Shown piece by piece: positions 7,582 through 14,953 of a stretch of DNA of 21,384 nt. Origin of the DNA: Paracoccaceae bacterium (GTDB lineage: Bacteria; Pseudomonadota; Alphaproteobacteria; Rhodobacterales; Rhodobacteraceae). The position numbers were made by a program, and so were the translations under genes. The stretch lies in contig JALVEX010000402.1 in assembly GCA_027030435.1 (NCBI GenBank), positions 1-21,384 on the forward strand. The letters are read 5' to 3'. Below the pieces are notes generated by a model. It saw only the letters and a program-made list of their open reading frames with translations. It ran no database searches and was not told the origin of the DNA. Each line of letters starts with the position of its first letter. Positions within the stretch are counted from its first letter, which is position 1.

Positions 7582-7934
7582 GCGCTGCCACCGGAGCCTT
7601 CATCGCCATCGTAAAGCGGGGTCAGCTGGGCCACGATCACGGCGTTTTCATCCCTCGCCCGCTGCATCAGGGCGCGCTCCTCCTCGGGGATGTCGTGCCC
7701 CTCGGCCTCGCGCTCCTCAAGCGTGCCGTAGCCTGTCACGTCAAGCGGCGCGAGCCCGGCCTGCTTGAGCACCGCCACCGTTTCGCGCACGGCTTCGGGC
7801 TCGTCCACCCCGGAGGCGTAGATCACCATCGCCGCCCCGCTCGCCCCCTCGGGCAGGCCATCGCCCTCCTTGCGGCCGAGCTCCACCAGAAGGGTATAGA
7901 CCTTCTGACGCCCCCTTTTCCCCCCCTCAGTCAC
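7578..7934 (-). CDS. Small conserved hypothetical protein downstream of dapD
   Basis: I do not recognise a named family. The product is a small acidic protein of about 118 residues with a beta strand (KVYTLLVEL), a glycine-rich turn, a second strand (GAAMVIYASG), an amphipathic helix (DEPEAVRETVAVLKQAGL) and a C-terminal helix-strand (RALMQRARDENAVIVAQL). This pattern fits a compact alpha/beta fold. It has no signal peptide or membrane segment. The start is uncertain: a GTG at 7934 overlaps the dapD stop (GTGACTGA), and an ATG at 7976 would overlap dapD by 50 bases. No start codon lies between the purine tract G7-A4-G5 and the first strand. Its stop overlaps the start of the HAD gene, so it is very likely translated. 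Confidence 0.75.
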   Translation of the reverse strand: MTEGGKRGRQKVYTLLVELGRKEGDGLPEGASGAAMVIYASGVDEPEAVRETVAVLKQAGLAPLDVTGYGTLEEREAEGHDIPEEERALMQRARDENAVIVAQLTPLYDGDEGSGGSA

Positions 7935-8754
7935 GCAGAAGCTCGTTGATGGCGGTTTTGGAGCGGGTGCGCTCATCCACCCGTTTCACGATCACGGCGC
8001 AGTAGAGACTGATCCCGTTCTTCGAAGGCATGGAGCCCGCCACGACAACCGAATAGGGCGGCACCTCGCCATACATCACCTCGCCAGTTTCGCGATCCAC
8101 GATCTTGGTGGACTTGCCGATGAAAACGCCCATGCCGAGCACCGAGCCCTCGCGCACGATGCAGCCCTCCACGACCTCGGAGCGCGCGCCGATGAAGCAG
8201 TTGTCCTCGATGATCGTGGGCCCGGCCTGCATGGGCTCGAGCACCCCACCGATGCCGACACCGCCGGAGAGATGCACATTCCTGCCGATCTGCGCGCAGG
8301 AGCCGACGGTGGCCCAGGTATCCACCATCGTGCCTTCGCCCACATAGGCGCCGAGATTGACGAAACAGGGCATCAGCACAACGCCCGGCGCGATATGGGC
8401 CGAATGGCGCACCACCGCCGTGGGCACGGCGCGAAAACCTGCTGCGCGGAATTCGTTCTCGCCCCAATCCCTGAACTTGCTGTCAACCTTGTCCCACCAG
8501 TTGCCGCCCTGGGGGCCACCCGATTGCAGCTCCATGTCCTTCAGCCGGAAGCCGAGCAGCACCGCCTTCTTGGCCCATTGATTCACGCGCCACTCGCCGT
8601 TTTCCTGCCGCTCGGCCACCCTGAGCCTGCCTCCGTCAAGCGCGTTCAGTGTTTCCTCGACGGCCTCGCGGATCTCACCGCCCGTCTGCGGCGTGATCTG
8701 ATCGCGCTTTTCCCAGGCGGCCTCTATGGCGGCTTCAAGCTGATCTCTGTCCAT
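7927..8754 (-). CDS. dapD: 2,3,4,5-tetrahydropyridine-2,6-dicarboxylate N-succinyltransferase
   Basis: DapD transfers succinyl from succinyl-CoA to tetrahydrodipicolinate, the entry to the succinylase branch of diaminopimelate/lysine synthesis; the DapE encoded at 3804-4964 acts later in the same branch. The 275-residue product has the helical N-terminal domain (MDRDQLEAAIEAAWEKRD) and a left-handed beta-helix of hexapeptide repeats (VNLGAYVGEGTMVDTWATVG, AQIGRNVHLSGGVGIGGVLE, CFIGARSEVVEGCIVREG), ending in YSVVVAGSMPSKNG and a short C-terminal strand. I placed the start at the ATG at 8754, where the family's N-terminus begins and AGGAG lies about 12 bases upstream; the frame is open to 8844 but that extension is not family-like. 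It heads the unit with the hypothetical and HAD genes and is divergent from the LOG gene. Confidence 0.95.
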   Translation of the reverse strand: MDRDQLEAAIEAAWEKRDQITPQTGGEIREAVEETLNALDGGRLRVAERQENGEWRVNQWAKKAVLLGFRLKDMELQSGGPQGGNWWDKVDSKFRDWGENEFRAAGFRAVPTAVVRHSAHIAPGVVLMPCFVNLGAYVGEGTMVDTWATVGSCAQIGRNVHLSGGVGIGGVLEPMQAGPTIIEDNCFIGARSEVVEGCIVREGSVLGMGVFIGKSTKIVDRETGEVMYGEVPPYSVVVAGSMPSKNGISLYCAVIVKRVDERTRSKTAINELLRD

Positions 8755-8858
8755 GGTTCGGTGCTGCTCCTGTCGCGTATTGGTGACTGGCCTTGATCTG
8801 CGAAAGCCTATAGACGCATGAAGCCAGGGGCGCAATGCGACCAAACGAGAGGGATAAG

Positions 8859-9680
8859 ATGAACACGGACAACCGCCTGCATCCTTTCCGCCACGCCATC
8901 GATGATGCGAAAGTGGTGAAGGAAATCCCCGATACGCCGCAGACCCGATCGCCCGCCTACCGGCTCGCCTTCATGGATACGGAGTTCCTCTGCCGCGAGG
9001 AGCTGCGCCCGGTGCGCCTCCAGCTCGAGCTTCTGAAGCCCGACATGCTGATGAACGAACAGGAGATCGTCTCGACGGTCGTGCTGTTCGGCGGCGCGCG
9101 CATCCCGGAGCCCGCGAAGAAAAACGAGGCAAAGACGAAGACGCTTGCCGAACTTTCGAAATACTACGATGAGGCGCGCGAATTTGCCCGTCTCGTTACG
9201 CTCGAAAGCATCGAGAAGAGCGGGGGGCGGGAAAACGTCATCATGTCGGGCGGCGGGCCGGGGGTGATGGAAGCGGCCAATCGCGGTGCGGCGGAGGCCG
9301 GCGGACGCTCGATCGGGCTCAATATCGTGCTGCCGCACGAACAGGCGCCCAACCCCTATGTCACGCCCGAGCTTTGCTTCAATTTCCACTATTTCGCCAT
9401 CCGCAAGATGCATTTCCTGATGCGTGCCAAGGCGATCGTGGTCTTCCCCGGCGGTTTCGGCACGATGGACGAGCTTTTCGAAAGCCTCACCCTGATCCAG
9501 ACGCAGCGCATGGAGCCGGTGCCCTTCCTGCTGTTTGGCGAGGAATTCTGGCGCCGGATGATCAACTGGGAAGCCCTTGCCGATGCCGGCACCATTTCGC
9601 CCGAGGATCTGGAACTTTTCCGTTTCGTTGAAACAGCCGAAGAGGCCCTGCGCCATCTGCACGACAACCAGCAGCAATGA
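8859..9680 (+). CDS. LOG-family (TIGR00730-like) Rossmann-fold protein
   Basis: The product is 273 residues long with the LOG (LONELY GUY) signature: the nucleotide-binding glycine loop MSGGGPGVMEAANRGA and the PGGFGTMDEL motif of phosphoribohydrolases once mis-annotated as lysine decarboxylases. FHYFAIRKMHFLMRAKAIVV lies between them. Characterised relatives release a free base from a nucleoside 5'-monophosphate, as in cytokinin activation or PpnN-type nucleotide turnover. An N-terminal extension of about 75 residues before VVLFGGARIPEP places it in the longer bacterial class. The exact substrate is unknown. The ATG at 8859 is preferred to the ATG at 8835 because GAGAGGG sits about 5 bases before it. 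A 104-bp divergent gap separates it from dapD; no clear promoter is visible there. Confidence 0.87.
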   Translation: MNTDNRLHPFRHAIDDAKVVKEIPDTPQTRSPAYRLAFMDTEFLCREELRPVRLQLELLKPDMLMNEQEIVSTVVLFGGARIPEPAKKNEAKTKTLAELSKYYDEAREFARLVTLESIEKSGGRENVIMSGGGPGVMEAANRGAAEAGGRSIGLNIVLPHEQAPNPYVTPELCFNFHYFAIRKMHFLMRAKAIVVFPGGFGTMDELFESLTLIQTQRMEPVPFLLFGEEFWRRMINWEALADAGTISPEDLELFRFVETAEEALRHLHDNQQQ

Positions 9681-9758
9681 AGGCATGCGCGCCACCCTTC
9701 ACGCGCTTGTGATCGCGGGCATGTTGCCGGAGATGGGCTGCGATGCAAGGCTCGCCGC

Positions 9759-10160
9759 ATGAAAAGCCATGCCGTGATCCCGCTTGCCGCCATGCTCCTT
9801 GCCGCCTGCCAGGGCGATCAGGGGGTTTCGCGCTTCGCCGGGGACGGGCGCGTGTGGGAATTGCGTGAAATGGCCGGCCAGCCTTTCACCGCCCGCGCCA
9901 CGATCCGCTTTCCCGAGGCTGGAAAGATCGCAGGCGAGGCCCCATGCAACAGCTATTCAGCCCGCCAGAACGCGCCCTATCCCTGGTTCGAGGCGGCCGA
10001 AATCGTCACCACGGAAAGGGCCTGCCCGCAATTGGCAGAAGAGCAGCGGTTTCTCGGCAAGTTGAGGCGCATGCGGCTGGCCGAGGTATCGGGGGATGTG
10101 CTCGTGCTTTCCGATGAATCGGGCGGCGATCAGATGGTCTTCTCCGCAGCGCCCCGCTGA
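9759..10160 (+). CDS. META-domain (HslJ-like) lipoprotein
   Basis: This short protein of 133 residues has an N-terminal lipoprotein signal, with hydrophobic IPLAAMLLAA ending at C17 in the lipobox LAAC. Glutamine at the +2 position predicts outer-membrane placement. The mature part resembles the META/HslJ domain: RVWELREMAGQPF, then ATIRFPEAGKIAGEAPCNSYSA (the conserved CN-Y block), then TTERACPQLAEEQRFLGKL. The role of META proteins is poorly known; some affect stress or antibiotic tolerance. The ATG has AAGG 9 bases upstream, and the gene lies 78 bp after the LOG gene, possibly on the same transcript. The last 31 bases overlap the 3' end of recO on the other strand. Confidence 0.85.
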   Translation: MKSHAVIPLAAMLLAACQGDQGVSRFAGDGRVWELREMAGQPFTARATIRFPEAGKIAGEAPCNSYSARQNAPYPWFEAAEIVTTERACPQLAEEQRFLGKLRRMRLAEVSGDVLVLSDESGGDQMVFSAAPR

Positions 10161-10894
10161 AGGCGCGCAAGGGCATCGATGAGCCTCTGGCGGGCGCCCG
10201 GCAGCGGGCGATCGCCGAGCGACGGCGCAAGATGGTGGGCAAGGAAATGGCCGGTGATCGCAAGGCCCTCCAGAAGGCCGCCATCTGGCCCACCCGCCTT
10301 TCCGGCGCCTTCTTCGCGCAGGCAATCGGGCAGCGGCAGCAGGCGGCTTGCCCATTCGCCAGCACCCTCCCGCGTGACGGCCCGGCCCGTCTTCGGTGAA
10401 ACATAGGCCAGCCCCTCGCGCCGCCCGGTAACGGCGCAGCTCGAAAGATCGAGGCCGAAGCCAAGCTCGGCGAGCAGCAGCATCTCCCAGTGAAGATAGG
10501 CAAGAGGCCAGCCCGGCTCCTGCCCGGCAAGGCTCACAAGGAGGGATGAGGTTGCTTCATGGAGGGCGGGGTGAGGCTCGCGCTCGGGCAGGGCGAAGGC
10601 CAGCAGGGCGCAGATCGCATTGAGGGCCGAAAGGGCGGGCGGATCGGCAAGCATGAGCGCCGCATTGCCCCCGAGCGGCTCAACCGTGAAGCTCCCCAGA
10701 TGATCCTCGAGGCGGGCGCGCCAGGTGATATCAAGCTGCGCGCCGGGCTGCAGCACCGGCCCCATCCGCCGCCCCGCGCCACCGCGCACCACCCCCGCGT
10801 GGCGCCCGTGCCCGGCAGTGAAAACCTCGATGATCGCCGAGGTTTCCCCATGCTTGCGCCGCACCAGCAATATCCCCTGATCCCGCCATTCCAT
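10130..10894 (-). CDS. recO: DNA repair protein RecO
   Basis: RecO acts with RecR (and RecF) to load RecA onto SSB-coated single-stranded DNA in gap repair. The 254-residue product begins MEWRDQGILLVRRKHGETSA, the typical RecO OB-fold start. It continues with GAGRRMGPVLQPGAQLDITWRAR and FTVEPLGG, then a helical region (YLHWEMLLLAELGFGLDLSSCAVTG and YVSPKTGRAVTREG). The four-cysteine zinc site of some RecO proteins is absent; only one cysteine is present in that region, as is usual in alphaproteobacteria. It is the last gene of the long minus-strand run, 9 bp after the DUF1491 gene, and runs 31 bp into the convergent META gene. Confidence 0.93.
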   Translation of the reverse strand: MEWRDQGILLVRRKHGETSAIIEVFTAGHGRHAGVVRGGAGRRMGPVLQPGAQLDITWRARLEDHLGSFTVEPLGGNAALMLADPPALSALNAICALLAFALPEREPHPALHEATSSLLVSLAGQEPGWPLAYLHWEMLLLAELGFGLDLSSCAVTGRREGLAYVSPKTGRAVTREGAGEWASRLLPLPDCLREEGAGKAGGPDGGLLEGLAITGHFLAHHLAPSLGDRPLPGARQRLIDALARLQRGAAEKTI

Positions 10895-10903
10895 GGCCCG
10901 AGC

Positions 10904-11239
10904 CTAGGCGCTGAAACCCGCCTCATCAAGGAGATGCCGCCCGGCCCTGTCCTCGATCTCGATCACCCAGAGATCGGGATCGAAACCGGCCTGACGAGAG
11001 AGCGCCTCATCCACCTCCCGCTCCTCGCCCTCCACAAGCACCACCCAGGCCCGCTCGCCGCTCATCAGATCGAAGCTGCGCTGAAAGGCGCGGGCGCGGC
11101 CATCAAGCGTGCTGACCTTCACCAGCACCGCCCCGGCCGTGGGATCGCCCTTGCGGGTGATATAAGCAGGGATATTCTCCTGCTGCAGGCGCATCAGATA
11201 GGCCCCCACCCAGAAATCCGTGGTGAGGCGCGCGCTCAT
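10904..11239 (-). CDS. DUF1491 family protein
   Basis: This 111-residue cytosolic protein matches the alphaproteobacterial DUF1491 family: RLTTDFWVGAYLMRLQQENIPAYIT, a GAVLVKVSTLDG strand, and a C-terminal block with EREVDEALSRQAGFDPDLWVIEIEDRAGRHLLDE. The function is unknown; no catalytic motif or metal site is obvious. Its ATG overlaps the era stop by four bases (ATGA, 11236-11239), so it is translationally coupled to era, and recO follows 9 bp later. The constant era-DUF1491-recO neighbourhood hints at a link to RNA or ribosome metabolism or repair, but that is inference. Confidence 0.88.
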   Translation of the reverse strand: MSARLTTDFWVGAYLMRLQQENIPAYITRKGDPTAGAVLVKVSTLDGRARAFQRSFDLMSGERAWVVLVEGEEREVDEALSRQAGFDPDLWVIEIEDRAGRHLLDEAGFSA

Positions 11240-12165
11240 GCGTTGCCGTCACGAAAATCGAGGCCCATTTCGCCGTAACGCTCGGCCTCTTCCTGCCAGT
11301 TCGGGCGCACCTTCACCTGCAGGAAGAGATGCACGCGCCGCCCGAGCATTTCCTCGAGTTCCTCGCGCGCGGCCTTGCCGATGGCCTTGATGGTTTCGCC
11401 CCTATGGCCGAGGACGATCCCCTTGTGCCCGTCGCGCATCACGTAGATCACCTGCTCGATCTTCACCGAGCCATCCTTGCGCTCCTCCCAATTCTCGGTT
11501 TCCACCGTCAGCTGATAGGGAAGTTCCTGATGCAGGCGCAGAGTCAGCTTTTCGCGGGTGATTTCGGCCGCGATCATGCGCATCGGCAGATCGGCGATCT
11601 GATCTTCCGGGTAAAGCCAGGGGCCTTCCGGCATCTTCCCGGCCAGCCATTTGCGCAGATCCTCCACCCCATGCCCCTTCTCGGCCGAGATCATGAAGGT
11701 CTGCTCAAAAGGGTAAAGCTCGTTCATTGCCGCCGCGAGCTCGAGAAGCTTTTCGGATGGCACGCGGTCGATCTTGTTGATCACCAGCGCCACCGGGCGA
11801 TCGGGCGCTCGCTCCTTCAGCCCCTCGACGATCGCCTTTACCCCTTCCGTGATCCCGCGATGCGCCTCGATCATCAGCACGATCACATCCGCATCCGCCG
11901 CCCCGCTCCAGGCCGCCGCAACCATGGCGCGATCCAGCCGGCGGCGGGGGCGGAAGAGCCCCGGCGTATCGACAAGGACAATCTGGCTCTTGCCCTCGAT
12001 CGCCACGCCGCGGATGCGGGTGCGCGTTGTCTGAACCTTGTGGGTGACGATCGAGATCTTGGAGCCCACCATGCGGTTAGTCAGGGTCGATTTGCCGGCA
12101 TTGGGCTCGCCGATGAGGGCGACGAAACCGGCGCGGCTCCCTTTCTCGTCAGTTTCGGCTGTCAT
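11236..12165 (-). CDS. era: Ribosome-assembly GTPase Era
   Basis: Era is an essential GTPase that binds the 3' end of 16S rRNA during 30S assembly and couples ribosome maturation to the cell cycle. The 309-residue product has G1 GEPNAGKST (19-27), G2 TTRTR (46-50), G3 DTPGL (66-70), G4 NKID (130-133) and G5 SAEKG (160-164). The C-terminal KH domain carries GHRGETIKAIG (from 253) and ends VHLFLQVKVRPNW. Its ATG overlaps the rnc stop (ATGA, 12162-12165) and its stop overlaps the DUF1491 start, giving two coupled junctions. The rnc-era pairing is widely conserved in bacteria. Confidence 0.97.
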   Translation of the reverse strand: MTAETDEKGSRAGFVALIGEPNAGKSTLTNRMVGSKISIVTHKVQTTRTRIRGVAIEGKSQIVLVDTPGLFRPRRRLDRAMVAAAWSGAADADVIVLMIEAHRGITEGVKAIVEGLKERAPDRPVALVINKIDRVPSEKLLELAAAMNELYPFEQTFMISAEKGHGVEDLRKWLAGKMPEGPWLYPEDQIADLPMRMIAAEITREKLTLRLHQELPYQLTVETENWEERKDGSVKIEQVIYVMRDGHKGIVLGHRGETIKAIGKAAREELEEMLGRRVHLFLQVKVRPNWQEEAERYGEMGLDFRDGNA

Positions 12166-12851
12166 TCTTCTCTTCCTTCCATCCGCGCCAGAAGAGCCTT
12201 GGCCGCAGCCTGCTCTCCCTGGCGCTTCGAAGCGGCGGTGGCACGCGCGCTCTCACCGCTCTCAAGGCGCGCCTCGATGGTGAACCGGGGGGCATGATCG
12301 GGGCCTTCGCGGGCGATCTCCACATAGCGCGGCGGCTGCTGGCCGCGTGCCTGGGCCCATTCCTGAAGCGCCGTCTTGGGATCGCGGGCATCGGATTTGA
12401 CATTGGCGATGCGATCACCCCAGAGACGCAGAACCATGTCGCGCGCCGCGTCAAATCCGCCATCGCGATAGACGGCGGCGATCACGGCCTCCATCGCATC
12501 GGCAAGAAGCGCCTCCTTGCGCCGCCCGCCCGAAAGCATCTCCGAGCGCCCGAGCTTCAGCACATCCCCGATCCCGATCTCGCGCGCCACATCGGCGCAG
12601 GCTTCCCGGCGCACCAGCGCATTGAAGCGCGGCGCCAGCCGGCCCTCGGTGGCCGCGGGATCGGCCGCGAGAAGCGCATCGGCCATCACCAGGCCGAGCA
12701 CCCTGTCGCCCAGGAATTCGAGGCGCTGGTTATCGGCCCTTGTGGGAGAGGAAAGCGATGGATGCGTGAGGGCCTGCACCAGAAGCTCGGGCTTCTCGAA
12801 GTGATGCCCGATCCTGCGTGAAAATGCCTTCAGATCCGATGAGAGCTTCAC
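12162..12851 (-). CDS. rnc: Ribonuclease III
   Basis: RNase III cleaves double-stranded RNA, processes the rRNA precursor and trims regulatory RNAs. Counting from the GTG at 12851 (229 aa), the signature NQRLEFLGDRVLG spans 41-53, and acidic active-site residues are E45, D49, D118 and E121 (LADAMEAVIAAVY). A double-stranded RNA-binding domain occupies about 158-227 (DPKTALQEWAQARGQQPP, ASKRQGEQAAAKALL). The frame is open to 12884, but I chose the GTG because it overlaps the lepB stop as GTGA, gives the normal family length, and begins with the typical KLSSDLKAF. The 3' end overlaps the era start. Confidence 0.96.
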   Translation of the reverse strand: MKLSSDLKAFSRRIGHHFEKPELLVQALTHPSLSSPTRADNQRLEFLGDRVLGLVMADALLAADPAATEGRLAPRFNALVRREACADVAREIGIGDVLKLGRSEMLSGGRRKEALLADAMEAVIAAVYRDGGFDAARDMVLRLWGDRIANVKSDARDPKTALQEWAQARGQQPPRYVEIAREGPDHAPRFTIEARLESGESARATAASKRQGEQAAAKALLARMEGREE

Positions 12852-13633
12852 TCGATTGCCTTCAGGAAACGATCCGAACGCCATGTCCAGAAATAGAAGA
12901 GCGAGCGCCCGGCGGAGGAAAACATGATGCGATCGGCGCGGCCGATGATATTCTCGGCCGGCACGAAGCCGACGCCCCCCACCTGGCGGGGGAAGCGGCT
13001 GTCCTGCGAATTGTCGCGGTTGTCACCCATGAAGAAGTAATGGCCTTCCGGCACGGTGAAAACGGGGGTGTTGTCGGCCGCCGTGGTGCCGATATTGAGG
13101 ATATCATGCGTGCGGCCGTTGGGCAGGGTTTCGCGATAGCGCTCCTTCTTGCAGATGCCGCCGATGCCGGGATTGTTCATGCAGCGCGGAAAGCCACCCT
13201 GCGGCCCCTGGCGCTCGTATATCTCTTCGAAGATGCCCGCGGGCTCGAGCTTTACCGGCTTGCCGTTGATGTGCAGCACCCCATCCTTCATCTGCACCTT
13301 GTCGCCCGGCAGGCCGATCAGACGCTTGATGTAATCGGTGCCGTTCACGGGGTGGCGGAACACCACGACATCGCCGCGCTCGGGCTCGCTGGCGAAGATG
13401 CGGCCGGAGAAGGGGCAGGCCGAGAAGGGGCAGGAATAGCGCGAATAGCCATAGGCCATCTTGTTCACGAAGAGGAAATCGCCGATCAGCAGCGTATCCT
13501 TCATGCTGCCCGACGGGATCCAGAACGGCTGGAAGAAGAGGGTGCGGAAGATGCCTGCGATCACCAGCGCCCAGAAGATCGTCTTGACGGTCTCCATGAG
13601 GCCGTCGCTCTTCTTCTTTTCTGCCGTTTCCAT
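12848..13633 (-). CDS. lepB: Signal peptidase I
   Basis: LepB cleaves signal peptides from Sec and Tat exported proteins at the outer face of the inner membrane by a Ser/Lys dyad. The 261-residue product has one N-terminal membrane segment (about 16-36). The catalytic serine S43 is in IPSGSM, the general-base lysine K103 in DYIKRLIGLPGD, and GDNRDNSQDSR is the conserved C-terminal box. Four cysteines (C68, C73, C151, C161) lie in the periplasmic part and could form two disulfides. The ATG has GGGAGA about 4 bases upstream. It follows acpS by 66 bp and is coupled to rnc by a GTGA overlap. Confidence 0.96.
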   Translation of the reverse strand: METAEKKKSDGLMETVKTIFWALVIAGIFRTLFFQPFWIPSGSMKDTLLIGDFLFVNKMAYGYSRYSCPFSACPFSGRIFASEPERGDVVVFRHPVNGTDYIKRLIGLPGDKVQMKDGVLHINGKPVKLEPAGIFEEIYERQGPQGGFPRCMNNPGIGGICKKERYRETLPNGRTHDILNIGTTAADNTPVFTVPEGHYFFMGDNRDNSQDSRFPRQVGGVGFVPAENIIGRADRIMFSSAGRSLFYFWTWRSDRFLKAIE

Positions 13634-13699
13634 GGGATCTCCCGCTCGCTGTCCGGATCCCGGGTTACATGAAGCGCGCGCGGGCGCGTGTCAAGCGGA

Positions 13700-14128
13700 T
13701 CACGGGCGTTGTGAATGCCCAGCGGCGCCATCCAGCGGGCAGGCCTCGATCACTACGAAAGCCTGCGCCCAGGGGTGATCGTCCGTGAGGCTCACGTGGA
13801 TCACCGCCGCATGGCCGGGCGGCGTGAGCGCGGCAAGGCGCTCGGCCGCCCAGCCGGTGACCTCCATCACCGGCTGGCCGGATTCGAGATTGGTCACCGC
13901 CATGTCGCGCCAGCTGATGCCCATGCGAAGCCCTGTGCCCAGCGCCTTGGAACAGGCTTCCTTCGCTGCCCAGCGCTTGGCATAGGTGCCCGCCTCATCC
14001 TTGCGCCGCCCGGCCTTTCTCTGCTCGGTTTCGGTGAAAACGCGTTTGCGGAAGCGATCGCCGTGGCGCGCGAGCACCCCCTCAATGCGCTCGATATTCG
14101 CAAGATCCGTGCCGATGCCGATAATCAT
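13700..14128 (-). CDS. acpS: Holo-[acyl-carrier-protein] synthase
   Basis: AcpS transfers 4'-phosphopantetheine from CoA to the serine of apo-ACP, activating it for fatty acid synthesis. The 142-residue product has the two magnesium-binding signatures: IGIGTDLANIERIE with D8, and RWAAKEACSKALGTG with E57. The C-terminal strand VIHVSLTDDHPWAQAFVVIE is typical. The tail (PLDGAAGHSQRP) is slightly longer than usual. The gene follows pdxJ by 11 bp, an arrangement common across proteobacteria. Confidence 0.96.
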   Translation of the reverse strand: MIIGIGTDLANIERIEGVLARHGDRFRKRVFTETEQRKAGRRKDEAGTYAKRWAAKEACSKALGTGLRMGISWRDMAVTNLESGQPVMEVTGWAAERLAALTPPGHAAVIHVSLTDDHPWAQAFVVIEACPLDGAAGHSQRP

Positions 14129-14139
14129 GCCGGGCTTAC

Positions 14140-14910
14140 CTATCCTTCGCGGGCGGTATCCATGAGGGCACGCATGCGCCCGATGGCCTCGGCAAGCCCC
14201 ACGAAGATCGCCTCGCCGATCAGGAAATGGCCGATGTTGAGCTCGCGAATCTCTGGGAAGGCGGCGATCTGCTGCACCGTATCATAGGTGATGCCGTGGC
14301 CCGCGTGCACTTCGAGCCCGAGCCCGTGGGCATAAGCGGCCATCTCGCGCAGACGCCCAAGCTCCTCTTCGGCATCCTGCGTCCGGCCTTCATGGAAAGC
14401 ATCGCAATAGGCCCCGGTATGGAGCTCGATCACCGCCGCGCCGATCTTGTGCGCGGCATCTATCTGGGCGCGATCGGCGGCAATGAAAATGGAAACGCGG
14501 CAGCCCGCATCTCTCAGGGGCGCTATGAATCCGGCAAGGCGGTTTTCATCGCGCTTCACGTCAAGCCCGCCCTCGGTTGTCAGCTCCTGTCGGCGCTCCG
14601 GCACGATGCAGACAGCATGCGGGCGGTGCCTGAGGGCAATCGCCTGCATCTCCTCTGTGGGCGCCATTTCGAAATTGAGCGGCACTTCAAGCACCTCCAC
14701 AAGGCGCTCGATATCGCGATCCGAAATATGCCGGCGATCCTCGCGCAGATGGGCGGTGATGCCGTCCGCCCCGGCTTCCTCCGCGAGTTTCGCGGCGCGC
14801 ACGGGATCGGGATAGCTTGAGCCGCGCGCGTTGCGCACCGTGGCCACATGATCGATATTGACCCCGAGCCGAAGCTCCTTTTCGCCTTCTTCACCCATCT
14901 TCCGCTCCAT
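14140..14910 (-). CDS. pdxJ: Pyridoxine 5'-phosphate synthase
   Basis: PdxJ condenses 1-deoxy-D-xylulose 5-phosphate with 3-amino-2-oxopropyl phosphate to make pyridoxine 5'-phosphate in the DXP-dependent vitamin B6 pathway. It is a TIM barrel. Visible blocks are LRLGVNIDHVATVRNARG, GADGITAHLREDRRHI, PLNFEMAPTEEM, the ELHTGAYCDAF strand, EVHAGHGITYD and the phosphate-binding end ELNIGHFLIGEAIF. The start is either the ATG at 14910 (256 aa) or the ATG at 14898. The latter has GGAG 6 bases upstream, and both have acceptable ribosome sites. It lies 43 bp after the DUF2062 gene and 11 bp before acpS. Confidence 0.95.
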   Translation of the reverse strand: MERKMGEEGEKELRLGVNIDHVATVRNARGSSYPDPVRAAKLAEEAGADGITAHLREDRRHISDRDIERLVEVLEVPLNFEMAPTEEMQAIALRHRPHAVCIVPERRQELTTEGGLDVKRDENRLAGFIAPLRDAGCRVSIFIAADRAQIDAAHKIGAAVIELHTGAYCDAFHEGRTQDAEEELGRLREMAAYAHGLGLEVHAGHGITYDTVQQIAAFPEIRELNIGHFLIGEAIFVGLAEAIGRMRALMDTAREG

Positions 14911-14953
14911 CAGGTTTCCCGCGTGATCCGCAGGGATCGCTTTCGCCGGGAGA

